From Pyrus communis (taxonomy: Eukaryota; Streptophyta; Magnoliopsida; Rosales; Rosaceae): a DNA stretch of 64,000 nt. Every line of letters starts with the position of its first letter. Position 1 is the stretch's first letter. Where the stretch lies: contig NC_084816.1 of assembly GCF_963583255.1 (NCBI RefSeq), positions 8,134,600-8,198,599 of the forward strand, written 5' to 3'. The translations under genes and the position numbers were made by a program. Of the stretch, positions 11,510-22,169 are shown piece after piece. A model generated the notes under the pieces. It made no database searches, was not told the DNA's origin, and saw nothing but the letters and a program-made list of their open reading frames with translations.

Positions 11510-13028
11510 TCAACAACTTAAAATTAAGGAAGGGGGTAACTCTCTTTATCTCGCATATCGGAGTTTAAGAGTTTTCATCAGTGCAGTGTTGTTGACTTTA
11601 GAAATTGCAATGCCTATGTAGCTCGAGGCCGAGCAATTATGAGCTAACTAGATTCTTCTTATGAATGCGAGCATGTCAATTCATGACCAAGCTCGGCTGG
11701 ACGAGTAGAATAGATGTAGGGGTGGTAATGTTGAATGCGTTGCTGACTTCTGTACTCGAGCAATTACAGCCAAAGAAGGAACACTTCTCGGCCTTGGATT
11801 CTAGAACCTGAATGCAAGGTTGGCTTGATCAGTGCAAAGTTCTAACCAACAAGAGGTTCAGCAGCCTTGACTATATTCATAAAAATATAGGTGCGCCGAA
11901 TCAGTATCAGGCTATATTCAAAGGAGATAAGCATTTTTATAATCAACGTGTTTCAGCCATGTAAACGTCGAACTGCGAAGTTTTGTGTCTTGGGGAACGT
12001 AGCTCTGTCACTGCCAATCTAATTCGGTATTTTCTAATTGTTTGAAGTATTTTGCTGCATTAGAATGTTTTGATATTTCAGTCGTGCACTACAACAACTT
12101 TCGGTCTTGTTAACGAAGCTCACCTTAGTTGAAAGTTTTCTTGGTTGATTTGATGTCATACCACACACAGCAGGACTCTCTTGTATTTTTGTCGATCAAA
12201 AAAGTGATGCTATCACTCTCACAAAACCCATGCACAAGAGTCCACACTCACCTCTGTACCAGAAACCTGGTGCTGCTGCTGAGCTCAAGTAGTAAAACTA
12301 CAGCCGTTAGCCTGTTTACACAAATATCCTCACGTCGAGATTCAACCTGTCTTTGTTTTGCAACTGTTATCGCAACCTGTCTCGGTCTACCTCGATTATC
12401 TTTGCTTAAATTGGGTTATCATGTAAAGGAGTTTATATCTCAAGTGATTAAGCGTGTTAGAGCTTACATCCGTACTTCTTGCCTTAGAGCTTACATTTGT
12501 ATTTCTCTGTTTAATTCGTTATCCTCCGTTACTACTTGTATCAAAGGGGAAAAGGCAGGTCTATCATTGTTCTTTCAACTCCTGAACGAATTATTTAACT
12601 GAATTATCAAGAGAAAAGATCGGCTTTATTTGAATGAAAAAGAGTCATTTTTTAGTGTGGGACACTGGGATTTGATCGTATTGGGGTCATTTCAATTGCC
12701 AAAAACAAATAATGGTGGGGAGAGAGTTTGGAAGTTGCAGTTAGGGTTTCATTTTTAGTTTAGAATTTCTCACGGTGAAATGATTGAAATAACTTGACAT
12801 AAAAATCCACACTACTATCACAATTCTAGAACGACCATCACTATCTTTCCTTTACTATTCGGGAACGTTAGTAATTTTTTCATTCGAATATTCTCATTTT
12901 CTGCTCTCTTTTTTATCTTACAGTGTTTGATGGTCGACACCATTTAATTTCTAGGTCATTCTATAAATATCAATTATGTAAAATAAAATTAGACCGATTA
13001 ATTAATGGTTTAATTAACGATGTCAACC
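11510..13028. other. Intergenic, repeat-like; one unsupported 157-aa ORF
   Basis: An open frame at 12129-12602 (plus) shows no domain. Its centre repeats 'agagcttacat', suggesting decayed repeat DNA. No exon structure or promoter points to a gene. Confidence 0.45.
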
Positions 13029-13036
13029 TTACAAAT

Positions 13037-13722
13037 TAGGAGTGCAACTTTGGTTGGGCCAACCCGAACCGGCTCATGTTCAACCCGACTTTAAACCTGA
13101 ACCAGCAGGTATTTTTTTTAGTTATAACCCACCCGAACCCAACCCGATTTAAACCTGAACAAGCAGGTGTGCAGAAAATCTTTATTACAGGTGATGACAC
13201 ATTTGAAAATATTGGGGTATGCGAAGTTTCTGTAAGTTCCTCTACAACATATGATCTTGGTCGTGGCCTTTAGCAAGTATGTCGTGCCTGAACCTTTCTT
13301 TCATATTCATATAAAATGGTTATAGCGTTACATTTAATTTGAGACTTCCATCAAATTGCTAAACCTGAGGAACTTTAGTTAATCAAGCCTTGAATTCTGG
13401 TAACCGAATCACCATCTTGGATTACAAGTTGAATTCACATTATATACGGTAGCAAATGTCCAAGTTGGTACTAGTTTTGGTATTTCTTGTATTTTAATTC
13501 AAACCTTGCATGGTTGAAACATTCATATTTAGTTTAAATTTATAACGGATACAATTTGCGGAATTGAATTTTAATTTTGAAAAAGTTGGGCAACCCGAAC
13601 CTAACCCAAATAAATCCGAACCGGATTAAACCCGATTAAAACCCAACCCGAACCCGATCCCGAATTGTAAAAGTTGGGTTAGGGTTGGATTGACCTTCCA
13701 ACCCGCCCGAGTTGCACCTCTA
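13037..13722. mobile_element. hAT-like non-autonomous element, 686 bp
   Basis: A perfect 8-bp target duplication TTACAAAT lies at 13029-13036 and 13723-13730. Ends are TAGGAGTGCAACT at the left and, on the other strand, TAGAGGTGCAACT at the right. Eight-bp duplications with TAGRGGTG-like tips are typical of hAT elements. Both subterminal regions are filled with many short AACCCGAAC / GGGTTGG motifs in inverted orientation. No transposase remains. Confidence 0.9.
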
Positions 13723-13739
13723 TTACAAATATTCAAGTG

Positions 13740-14840
13740 AGAAGCATGGTTCGCCTCTTTAACGGTTAATTGTTTGATAAGCAAGCCATTTTAGATTTTG
13801 TAAACATTGCAGAGATTTATGATTTAGAAAATAGATGACTTAGAGTATTACGCAACATTAGAGAAAAACCCGAAATGGTAAATTGAGAAGACCCATATGA
13901 GAAGGTTGCTAGCTACTCTTACAAATATCACGACTATTTAAACTTTGTAATCATTACCACTACCTTAATATCTTGATTATCTCGGTGGTTGAGCTTAAAT
14001 TGAGTTACCTTGGCAAATGACTCATAACTTAAGTAATTAAGTAACATTCCCTCTTATATTGAGGATCATGTGTTTATCTTTCCCCTTCATCCCACATCAC
14101 TAATAAAGAAAGAAAAAAAACAAGTTTATTGATCAATTAAACTCCAAAATGAATCATTCTATAAAATGAGTCATTATTAGACGAGAGTGATTTCTGCAAT
14201 ATATATATATATATATATATTTGCACATTTATGTTTATTTCAACTTTAGCATCAAATAAATTTAAAAAAAAATCAAGAGACTGAAATAAACAGATATTTC
14301 CATAAAAATTAAATAAATATGCAGAAATTATTTCGTTTTAACAGCAAAAACCATCACATTCAAAGGAAAATAAGGGTGCATAAAGGAGCTTCAAAGTTGC
14401 AAGTTACAACCCAACTTTGGATAAGGAAATCACCCTCTCCTATCCAATCACTCTCATAAAATGTCATTATCCAAACACACTCGGCTAAGCTAGGCTCTAC
14501 TAGAATGCTTCAAAGGGGTTACGTATCAATCCAACGGCCCACAACTTACATCAACTTTATGCCATGAAAGTGAAACCCTAGCTGTTAGGCCTTCTCACCC
14601 TCTCCTCCTCCATGCCTTTTAATAGATAGAGACTCTCACTCGTCTTATTAACCAATAATACAGCAACACTATCTCACAAGTAATAATCTAAGTTGAAGGG
14701 TGATTATAATGGAATTCTTTTATTATGAAAATCAACGTATTTAAATTTGTTTGGAACTCAAGGGTGTGTGGATTTTTTTCTTGGGTGGGCTAACTAAAAT
14801 TAGTGCCATAAAATCATATGTTTATTTTTTGCTTATATAA
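13740..14840. other. Intergenic, no gene seen
   Basis: AT-rich, with a (TA)n run near 14201-14220. No coding signal or recognisable element ends. Confidence 0.5.
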
Positions 14841-14849
14841 AATTATATA

Positions 14850-15012
14850 GTACTACAGTCTAGTGGTATTCCTTTTCGCTTGTAAGTGAGAGGTCTTAGG
14901 TTCGATTCTCGTCAAAGACGAATTCGAACCACATTATTGCTTGCCCATTATGAGGCTAAGTCCACCCCTTCTCCCTTAGTATAGATAATATTTTTTGTTA
15001 AAAAAAAAAAAA
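14850..15012 (+). mobile_element. tRNA-derived SINE-like element, copy 1
   Basis: A Pol III-type head: an A-box-like 'gtctagtggtatt', then the B box GGTTCGATTCT (14899-14909). A body follows with 'cgaaccacattattgcttgc' and 'ccattatgaggctaagtcca', ending 'agtatagataatattttttg' before a poly(A) run. Copies at 37585-37747, 48841-48996 and, inverted, 21990-22160 share this order, with a 3' fragment at 40157-40218. Confidence 0.7.
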
Positions 15013-15084
15013 TATATATATATATATATATAGTAATCAATATAAAAGAATAACAATAGAATAAATTATTCTCAAAATCATAAC

Positions 15085-15406
15085 TGTGACAACTCTCGTC
15101 CCTAATTTTAAGTTTTATAAATTTTAAAGTAATGATTTTACGAAAATGCCCTTAGAGGCGAAGATGTTTGACTTTCGTTGACCGTTCGAAGTCACAATTA
15201 ATGTCTACGCATAGATCTCGAAGCTGTGAAAGCATAGACGAAAGCCGTTTGCGAGTCCAAGTTTTAACGGTATAGTTACGGACATTTAAAGTCGTTTTAC
15301 TAAGCTATGAATATTAGATTGATTAAAACTCCCACCATGTGGGAATTGTAACCAATCAAGGTTTAGAACCACCCAATCATATTATTTTTAGGACCAATCA
15401 GAGATT

Positions 15407-15437
<31 letters not shown>

Positions 15438-15990
15438 GTAAAAGGAGGGACCAATCAGGAAGGGTGAGAAAGAACCACCCTTTCCCGTCGACCCATCCAT
15501 GCTCCATAACTCGGTTTCGAACTGGTGTGAATTCCGGCCAATCTCATCTATTTTTCAGGTGAAACTCAACCATCCATCACTTGCAATCTTTTCTACAACC
15601 TCCCATCTAACATCTCCTCCCAAATTCAAAGGGTTTAGGTTCAAAACCGTGTAGAACCTCACCGGAGGTGCTCGACGGTGATTCCTTCGATCCGGCGAGT
15701 TCTACCACCCACAACTACCCTTAATCAACTTCCCTTGGACCCAGGAACAAGACCCAACTAGTGGTAGAGACGTTGGAACACCGAGGAAGGAGAATCGAAG
15801 TTCACCCATTTTAGGGTTCCGGTGGGTTTGAGTGAAATTGGAACCTTTTTGGCTAAATTGGACTTGGTCACAGGTATAAAACTTGCTATGCTCTTTGAGA
15901 TCTTCATTTCTATAAAATTTGAGAATTTTTGGAGATAGTTGAATTTCAGGCGAATCGGGACGGCTGACCGCCGTATGTCACTTAAAAAAT
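15085..15990 (+). mobile_element. LTR fragment (TGTGACAACTCTCGTCCC end)
   Basis: Starts with TGTGACAACTCTCGTCCCTA, similar to the TGTAACAACCCGTCCCGAAT and TGTGATATCCCGTCCCGAAA ends found on the minus strand at 45631 and 46065. It then has the non-coding LTR-style body of that family ('aaaatgcccttagaggcgaa', 'gttgaccgttcgaagtcac'). The right boundary is not defined. It carries the T12/G23 tract described separately. Confidence 0.5.
15405..15439. repeat. Poly(T)-poly(G) tract between direct repeats
   Basis: About twelve T run directly into about 23 G (15417-15439). The tract lies between two copies of GGACCAATCAG (about 15391 and 15449). Confidence 0.85.
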
Positions 15991-15999
15991 AAAGTTCCC

Positions 16000-18650
16000 A
16001 CCACTTCTATTAAAACAGATGGTGTACCACTTGCGTTCCCTTCACAACTAAAAATTTCTTCTAGTGCTTTTTGCAAGAAGCACTTTAAGTGCTTTCAGAA
16101 CTCAAAAAAAAAAAAAAAAATTAATTTTTTTTTATTTATGAAAGCGTTTTCAGTCATTTTAAAAGCAAATCTAAACGGATTCTTATTAAAGGAAAATGTT
16201 AGAGAGACCATATTTTATAAACCACATGAGGTGGCCATTGATGGTTGGACACTTCTCAAATGATTTAAATAAAAAATCCAACTACTAACTATCACATCAT
16301 ATAATATACAAAATATAATTTAAGTAGATCATCAACATTACATTAAACATTTGTACAATATTGGAAAATCAATAAAGCGAAAACGCAAAACTAAAGCAGA
16401 TAAAAACTGCATAAACAACTGAAAAACTCATGTCACAAGCCGCACAACCAACAAAACATATACCGCTAATATCCATATTTGGGTGGAACTTTGAATTTCA
16501 AAGAAGTGATGCCTTTTAGCTGTTGGTGGGATCATCTGCTGTGGAATTATAATTGTTTTCAAAGATCCAATTTTGATGCCATTTTAGTCCTCGATAAGGT
16601 AATCCAATACCCACTACCCAAAAGGATCGCATTATTGTTGTCCCTCGTGATTTAAATATCTACCACTTATGACTATCTGGCTTTTAACAATTCTTTGCAA
16701 AAACAAATTAAAACATAGATTTAATTAATTGAAAATAAATATTTAAGGATAAGTCTAAGACGGTGTTTGGTTAATTATTGCCCCATTTGGTCCCCTTACA
16801 TGCATATCTCTCTTTCTCCTTAAACTATGATTTAATTATAAAAAAAGAGTTCAATTTGTACAAACTCGAAATAAGTTGTTAAATTCAATCATCAAATCAA
16901 CGACTTGTTTAAGGATCGGTACGAAGTTGTTTAATTTTTTTTAAAAGCAACTTCTTAAAAAAGTTGGAGTCTTAACTGTGTTTGGTATATAAAAAAAAAA
17001 AAAAAAAAAAAATTCAAAACTTGGGTCCAAATTAGCAAAAAGCAAAAGCAGCTCTACACTTGCTTATCAAAAAAACGTTTTTTCATTAGAGGGAGGTGGA
17101 CAATACCAATTAATGAAACTTTCATTTGACAATCCTACCCCATCTCTTTTTTTTTTTTTTTTTTTTCCCCTAAAAGCACTTTTAGCACTATACAGTTTAC
17201 CAACACTTACCTGCTTTTTACATAACAATTTTTTTTCACAGCATAGTATAAACAGTTTTGAAAAAAAAAAAAAAAACACAACTCCAAACTAACCCTAAAT
17301 GTGTATGTGGCGCTCATATTTCTTTGTAGCTTAAATGTGAAACCATATTCTTTTTTCTTTTTGAACAAATGTGGAACAATATTCTAACCAAAAGGAAAAG
17401 GCATAGCACAAGTACTTCAACGAAAAGTGCTTCTCTTTATGAAATTGCACCTACTTTTTTTCCATAGAAAAAGTTTATGGCAAGTGGCTTAGGTCTTAAG
17501 ATGCTTGAATTAATTTGTTATTGGCTTATTGGTTATTGCTAAGTGATCTTTGATTAGTGCATGAAATGATTTCCACTTTAAAAAAAAAAAAAAAATCGTA
17601 GCTATTACTATATAATATGACTTGATCATCATCAGATCGTAGTCTAAATAAACAAGTCTTGAAATAAGGTCATCATTATTGGAGTGTAATTATTTTTTAA
17701 TGAAAGTAGTATATAATATTCGAATTATTATATTATGGTTGAATATAATATATAATAAACGAAACATCGCATAATTAAGACAAGACGTCATCACCGAATT
17801 GATTAATCAAGTTATTATTGGATGATCTAGATTAAATTAAGAAATGAAACAATCACTATGGCATTGAGTGGATTGGTGTTATTAAAATCGAATCGCAGGA
17901 AGGCTTTATTTACCAAAGTAATTCATCACATGCATCATACCGTCACGGATAATCACGCAACCCCTATATTATAAACTAAATATAACAAATATTATCAGTC
18001 AATAATTTGGAGTCACCCTTCTCAAATTGAATATGTTCATGCCTATTCTGTGAACACAAATAAAGTAAAAAAAAAACCAATGCTAGTGTTTATTGGATGA
18101 TTTAGACCACATTTTAGCCATCAAAATATAATATTCTCATGGAAACCAGCCAAAAGGACGTAATATTCCCATGGGTTATTGTGAACTCATTTGCTCGAAT
18201 CAAAACTTATGCTTAAAAATTGACTGCATTAAACCCAACTTTATCCAAACGAATTTGGTAGCTAAACAAGTTAGATACAGATAACGTGAATTAAATCAGT
18301 TGACTTAATTAATTCAACTTTATCAAAATGAATTTGGTAGCCAATTAAGTTAGGTACAAGTATATCAGAGTTAGATAAGTTGATGAGGATAACGCCTTAG
18401 TTTAGCTTATGCTCGAGTTTAAATTCAATCAGAGTAATTTTGTATTCAATTAAATAAAGGACCAATGAGAAATGATTTTTACATATCATTTATCTTCTAC
18501 TATATGGGATATTGATTTTTGTTTTCGTCTATTAATTATTATGTGTTTTATTCGACCAAAAAGTTGAAAATAAACAATCGCGTGCATGGAAAGAAAAAAA
18601 AGGGTGTCAAAAAATCATCTTACGAAATCAATAATTACAGGTTTAACAAT
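16000..18650. other. Intergenic, repeat-rich, no gene
   Basis: Contains several poly(A)/poly(T) tracts (16107, 16990, 17150, 17262, 17581) and pairs of 'aaaagcacttt'-type motifs (about 16060-16160 and 17040-17290) like those in PIP2 intron 1, suggesting decayed MITEs. The short ORF at 17067-17279 comes from the poly(A/T) tracts. Confidence 0.5.
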
Positions 18651-18953
18651 CTACAAAAGAAAAGAAAGTAAAGAAAGACCGATTGACTGGACCGACTTGA
18701 GCATTCGCATTTTCCTCCTTTCTATTTTCTACACAGCGCGAATCCTATCGCTTTCGTAAGCAAAGCGTGAAGTTTGCTTTGCCGTTCAACGTTCAACTAA
18801 TTTCATAAACTCCGGTGGGTCCCCCCACTCACGATACCAATCCAATAAAACGCGATACGTGCGCGGCGATTTTTCGCACTTGGTTGTCGCATTTGAGAGG
18901 ACAACGGGCCAGCTGGTATGAGTCGCGCTAGATCCGAGCAGTGGGGCCAACTT

Positions 18954-19029
18954 CACGTGCCAGCATGCTCTGCAGTTGCGTGAAACCAAACTCCGCCACG
19001 TGGCAAGGATACAGGTGACGGGACACGTG
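18954..19029. promoter_or_regulatory. Cluster of three G-boxes (CACGTG)
   Basis: Perfect palindromes at 18954-18959, 18997-19002 (in GCCACGTGGC) and 19024-19029 (in GACACGTGTC). The last two are strong ABRE/G-box types bound by bZIP and bHLH factors. The block 18700-19040 is unusually GC-rich for this intergenic DNA. The nearest gene downstream is the S40-type gene, 1.6 kb away. Confidence 0.6.
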
Positions 19030-19077
19030 TCCAAGGCCTCGAACGTCTAAACAGGACCACTTTTGGCCTCTTTCTAG

Positions 19078-19271
19078 GGAAAAGGATCTTAAGCATACGA
19101 TCGAAATCTTCCTGATCACAAAATTCGAACCGTTTAATTTTAATTCAACGGTTTTAAAACAAGAGGTTCTTTAAAAGTTATAGTAATTGTAACCGTTGAA
19201 TTAAAATTGAACGATCCTTATTTCGTGATGAGGAGAATTCTTATTCTATGTTTAGGAGAGGATCCTCTTCC
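19078..19271. mobile_element. Mutator-type MITE, GGATC family, copy 1
   Basis: Inverted ends GGAAAAGGATC and, on the other strand, GGAAGAGGATCCTC. The interior is an imperfect palindrome around the matched 'ttaattttaattcaacggtt'. The candidate 9-bp target duplication matches at 7 of 9 bases (TCTTTCTAG / CTTTTCTAG). Relatives with perfect duplications are at 56354-56576 and 61918-62132. Confidence 0.65.
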
Positions 19272-20587
19272 CTTTTCTAGAACCAGACCTCCATGTCGCG
19301 ACAAAACTTGTGACTCCCAGCGCGAGACGCATTGTACTTTTGTTTTGTTCTCGTCTTACGACAAACCCGCATTTACCATACTGCCCCTCTCTCACCCTTT
19401 TTGTCCGCTCCCCCGCTATCTCTCTACGTTACGCTTTCAATTCCCTCGCCCTACGTGGCGGTCATCGACTGCTTGGAAACCAACGGCGCCGAAATATTTG
19501 GCGAGTTACGAAATTTATTATTTATTTATTTTTTATAAAACGGAAAATACAAAGTAGTATTCTTCACATTTTTCATCTTTTCCTTCACATTTTTCATCAA
19601 ATCCACCATATTTTATTTTTTTAAATGTACGTTATATTGTTTGCAGTGGTGAGATTCATGTGAAACTCAGGCATCTAAAATAAATCAGGTTTCCTAACAG
19701 GCAATGCGTTTTTTATGTGGTTTGAAGAAACAAAATCAGTTGTGAACATGAATAATGTTTTCACATAAATTACAAGAAAAAAACTTTATATGATACAAGC
19801 ATTACTAAAGTACGTATCATGACATCCTTTATGATTATAATTATTTGGGCCGCCAAAAAAAGAAAAAAAAACATATTTACATACGTCATAAATTTTAACA
19901 ATTTCTATTTATTTTTTTAATTTTGGATAGAAGACTTTAAAAGAATAAAGCAAGAGGACCCAATTATCGCCCCAGACTTTGGTATTTTCGCTAGTTCCAT
20001 TTTGCGACCTCCAACCTTGGCGAATAACTTCATGAGTTGAACACACAAAAGCTTTTGTCCAAGTCCACATATCTCATATTTCTTACGCATATGGTGTAAG
20101 GATGCGTCTTTTACATTACAATTTGAAAATCGGCGGGCTTGGTCGTTTTTTTTCCATTGCGATCTTTTCTTTTTTGTTAAAAAAAAACAAATAATTCAAA
20201 ACAAAAATATCACCAGTGTCTCTTTTCTAGTTTACAGTTACAAAAGATCTATTACGTGATTTGGGCCAAACAAAAAGGATCAAACACCAAGCATACGACT
20301 CTACACGAACTGTCTATTTGCCACCCACTACTATCCAGCCACGTAGCGAGCGCAACTCCATAATTCCGAGTGGGTCCAATAAAAACCTCTCCCAGCAGAA
20401 CCGTGCGATGCAATATAATCCCGGGCCCCACCCCCGAGATATTGAACCTAACCCCGAGTGGATAAATCGAAAATCCTACGTGTCAATTCCCGTAATATTA
20501 GAAGGGCCAGTTACGTAATTTTACCATAATTGAACTCGAAGAGAGAGGACAGTCTTATCCACTTCTGCCGAGCGGCGAGCCGACCTG

Positions 20588-20594
20588 TATAAAA
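20588..20594 (+). promoter_or_regulatory. TATA box of the S40-type gene
   Basis: TATAAAA lies 79 bp upstream of the ATG at 20673. The region before it (20260-20560) carries ACGT cores ('ccacgtagc', 'ctacgtgtca'). The open frame at 20261-20518 is promoter DNA, not a gene. Confidence 0.7.
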
Positions 20595-20672
20595 GGCAAT
20601 CGAAACGCCCTCATTTAGCAGAAGAAGAAAACCCAAGCTTGGAACCAAAACGCAGCGTTTTGAGCCTCCCCA

Positions 20673-21176
20673 ATGGCGACTACTAAGAGTTGCTACGCTA
20701 GGCCGAACTACCGGTACCTCACCAGCGACCACCAGCACCAAACCCTATCGTCCGATTTCGAGCTCGACGAGTCGGACATCTACAACTTCGGCAGGTCCAG
20801 CTCGCCGGAGTTCCGCAAACCGGTTCCGAACTCCCGCGGCGTCTCAGCGTCGAAGAACCGGAGGGGAGATTACGGAGACCGGTCGGACCGGACCTGCGGC
20901 ACGCCGTCGTCGTTGCCGGTCGGCATTCCGGACTGGTCTAAGATCTTGAGAGACGAGTACCGGGAGAAACGGAGGAGCGAAGACGACGAGGCGGATGGCG
21001 AGGACGACGTGGAGGGAGGCATGCGGATCCCGCCGCACGAGTTGTTGGCGAGGCAGATGGCCAGAACGAGAATCGCGTCATTCTCGGTGCACGAAGGCGT
21101 CGGGAGGACGTTGAAAGGGAGGGATCTCAGTCGGGTGCGAAATGCAATTTGGGAAAAAACTGGGTTCGAAGATTAA
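20673..21176 (+). CDS. S40-type (DUF584) senescence-regulator family protein
   Basis: One uninterrupted ORF of 167 aa, the normal size for this family. Family marks in order: acidic N-terminal patch with [11 protein letters not shown] (about residues 28-38); [26 protein letters not shown] (about 78-91); a highly acidic linker ([14 protein letters not shown], about 101-114); [20 protein letters not shown]; and the conserved C-terminus [20 protein letters not shown] ending GFED. S40 proteins are nuclear plant proteins linked to leaf senescence and stress and dark responses; their biochemical role is poorly known. The gene is intronless, as usual, GC-rich in its 5' half and has a clear TATA box. 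The product looks complete. Family membership is firm; which paralogue is unknown. Confidence 0.93.
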   Translation: MATTKSCYARPNYRYLTSDHQHQTLSSDFELDESDIYNFGRSSSPEFRKPVPNSRGVSASKNRRGDYGDRSDRTCGTPSSLPVGIPDWSKILRDEYREKRRSEDDEADGEDDVEGGMRIPPHELLARQMARTRIASFSVHEGVGRTLKGRDLSRVRNAIWEKTGFED

Positions 21177-21199
21177 TATTTATTTTTCAGAAGAAGGAA

Positions 21200-21985
21200 A
21201 TACATAGGGGTTTGGGGTGTACGGAAATTATTGGGTAGATTTTTTTTTTCTTTCCTTTTTTGAATTTCTGATGAATTTTCTGCTCGTTTTTCTTCTAGTT
21301 TGTGGGATCAAGATGATCGATTTTACGAATGTAACCCCGAATTGGAGAATTGTCCTGAAATTCTCGTAGGTTTAAATTTAAATATTAACATAATTTGTTC
21401 TTTAAATTCCAATTTTTTAATTTAATTAAGTTAATTGGGTTGTTATTTCGGATGATATGAAAGTGGTTAATTTTTGGGTTTGAAGTTTGAAAATTGTAGG
21501 GGAGAAACGGTGGCTGTGGCGGTGGCGGGGCCAAGTTGGTAAATCGAAATGGAAAGTAAATGATTGGCGGGTGTTCTTTTAATTATTTGATTGTTGGTGG
21601 GGTTGGTACGAAATAAAAAGCAGAGGTTACAAACTGGTGAGAAGGACCGCAATTGAAAAATAATGCCCTCTCTTCTTCTCCCGTGTACCCTGAAAATAAT
21701 AATAATAATAATAATGCACATAATACAAAGGTGTCAAATCTAGCCCCTTTTTCTTTTCCCTTCTAGTTTTGTCGTCGTCCCTGAAATTTGCATCAATCTT
21801 TCTTTAGACGGTGTTATTCATATTGCATATTTTACTTTACACATTCTTTTTTAAATTTTTGGTCGTTGAGTCGAAGATCAGTAGCTAAATGGTTGAAAAA
21901 TGTTTGTGTTTGCAATTTGGGTCGATTGGGATTTACAAATGCATCGGCAGTTGTCGACAATTACTTTCACACCATACAGCCGTTC
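21200..21985. other. 3' flank of the S40-type gene
   Basis: Probable 3' UTR (to about 21360), then AT-rich DNA with an (AAT)n run near 21694-21714. No further gene. Confidence 0.5.
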
Positions 21986-21989
21986 TTTC

Positions 21990-22160
21990 TTTTTTTTTTC
22001 TTAACAAAAAATATTATTTACACTAATAGAGAGAGGATGAAATTAGCCTCATAATGGACTAGCAATAATGTGATTCAAATTTGTATTTAACGAGAATCGA
22101 ACCTCAGACTTTTTATTTTCAAGTGAAGAAAAAAACTACGAGATTATAATACTAAATGGC
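21990..22160 (-). mobile_element. tRNA-derived SINE-like element, inverted copy
   Basis: The minus strand reads 'ctgaggttcgattctcgtta' (B box), then 'gaatcacattattgctag', 'ccattatgaggctaatt', 'attagtgtaaataatatttt' and 'ttgttaag', ending at a homopolymer (T run on the plus strand near 21990). It matches the body of the copies at 14850 and 48841. Confidence 0.7.
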
Positions 22161-22169
22161 TCCATCAAC

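Noticed and set aside
12129..12602. 157-aa ORF
   Set aside because: No domain, no promoter or splice context, and internal repeat of 'agagcttacat'; more likely decayed repeat.
14895..14912. tRNA gene suggested by GGTTCGATTCT
   Set aside because: No acceptor stem or full cloverleaf; repeated in several copies with poly(A) tails, so a SINE-like element.
20261..20518. 85-aa ORF just before the S40-type gene
   Set aside because: Lies in the promoter upstream of the TATA box; no recognisable protein features.
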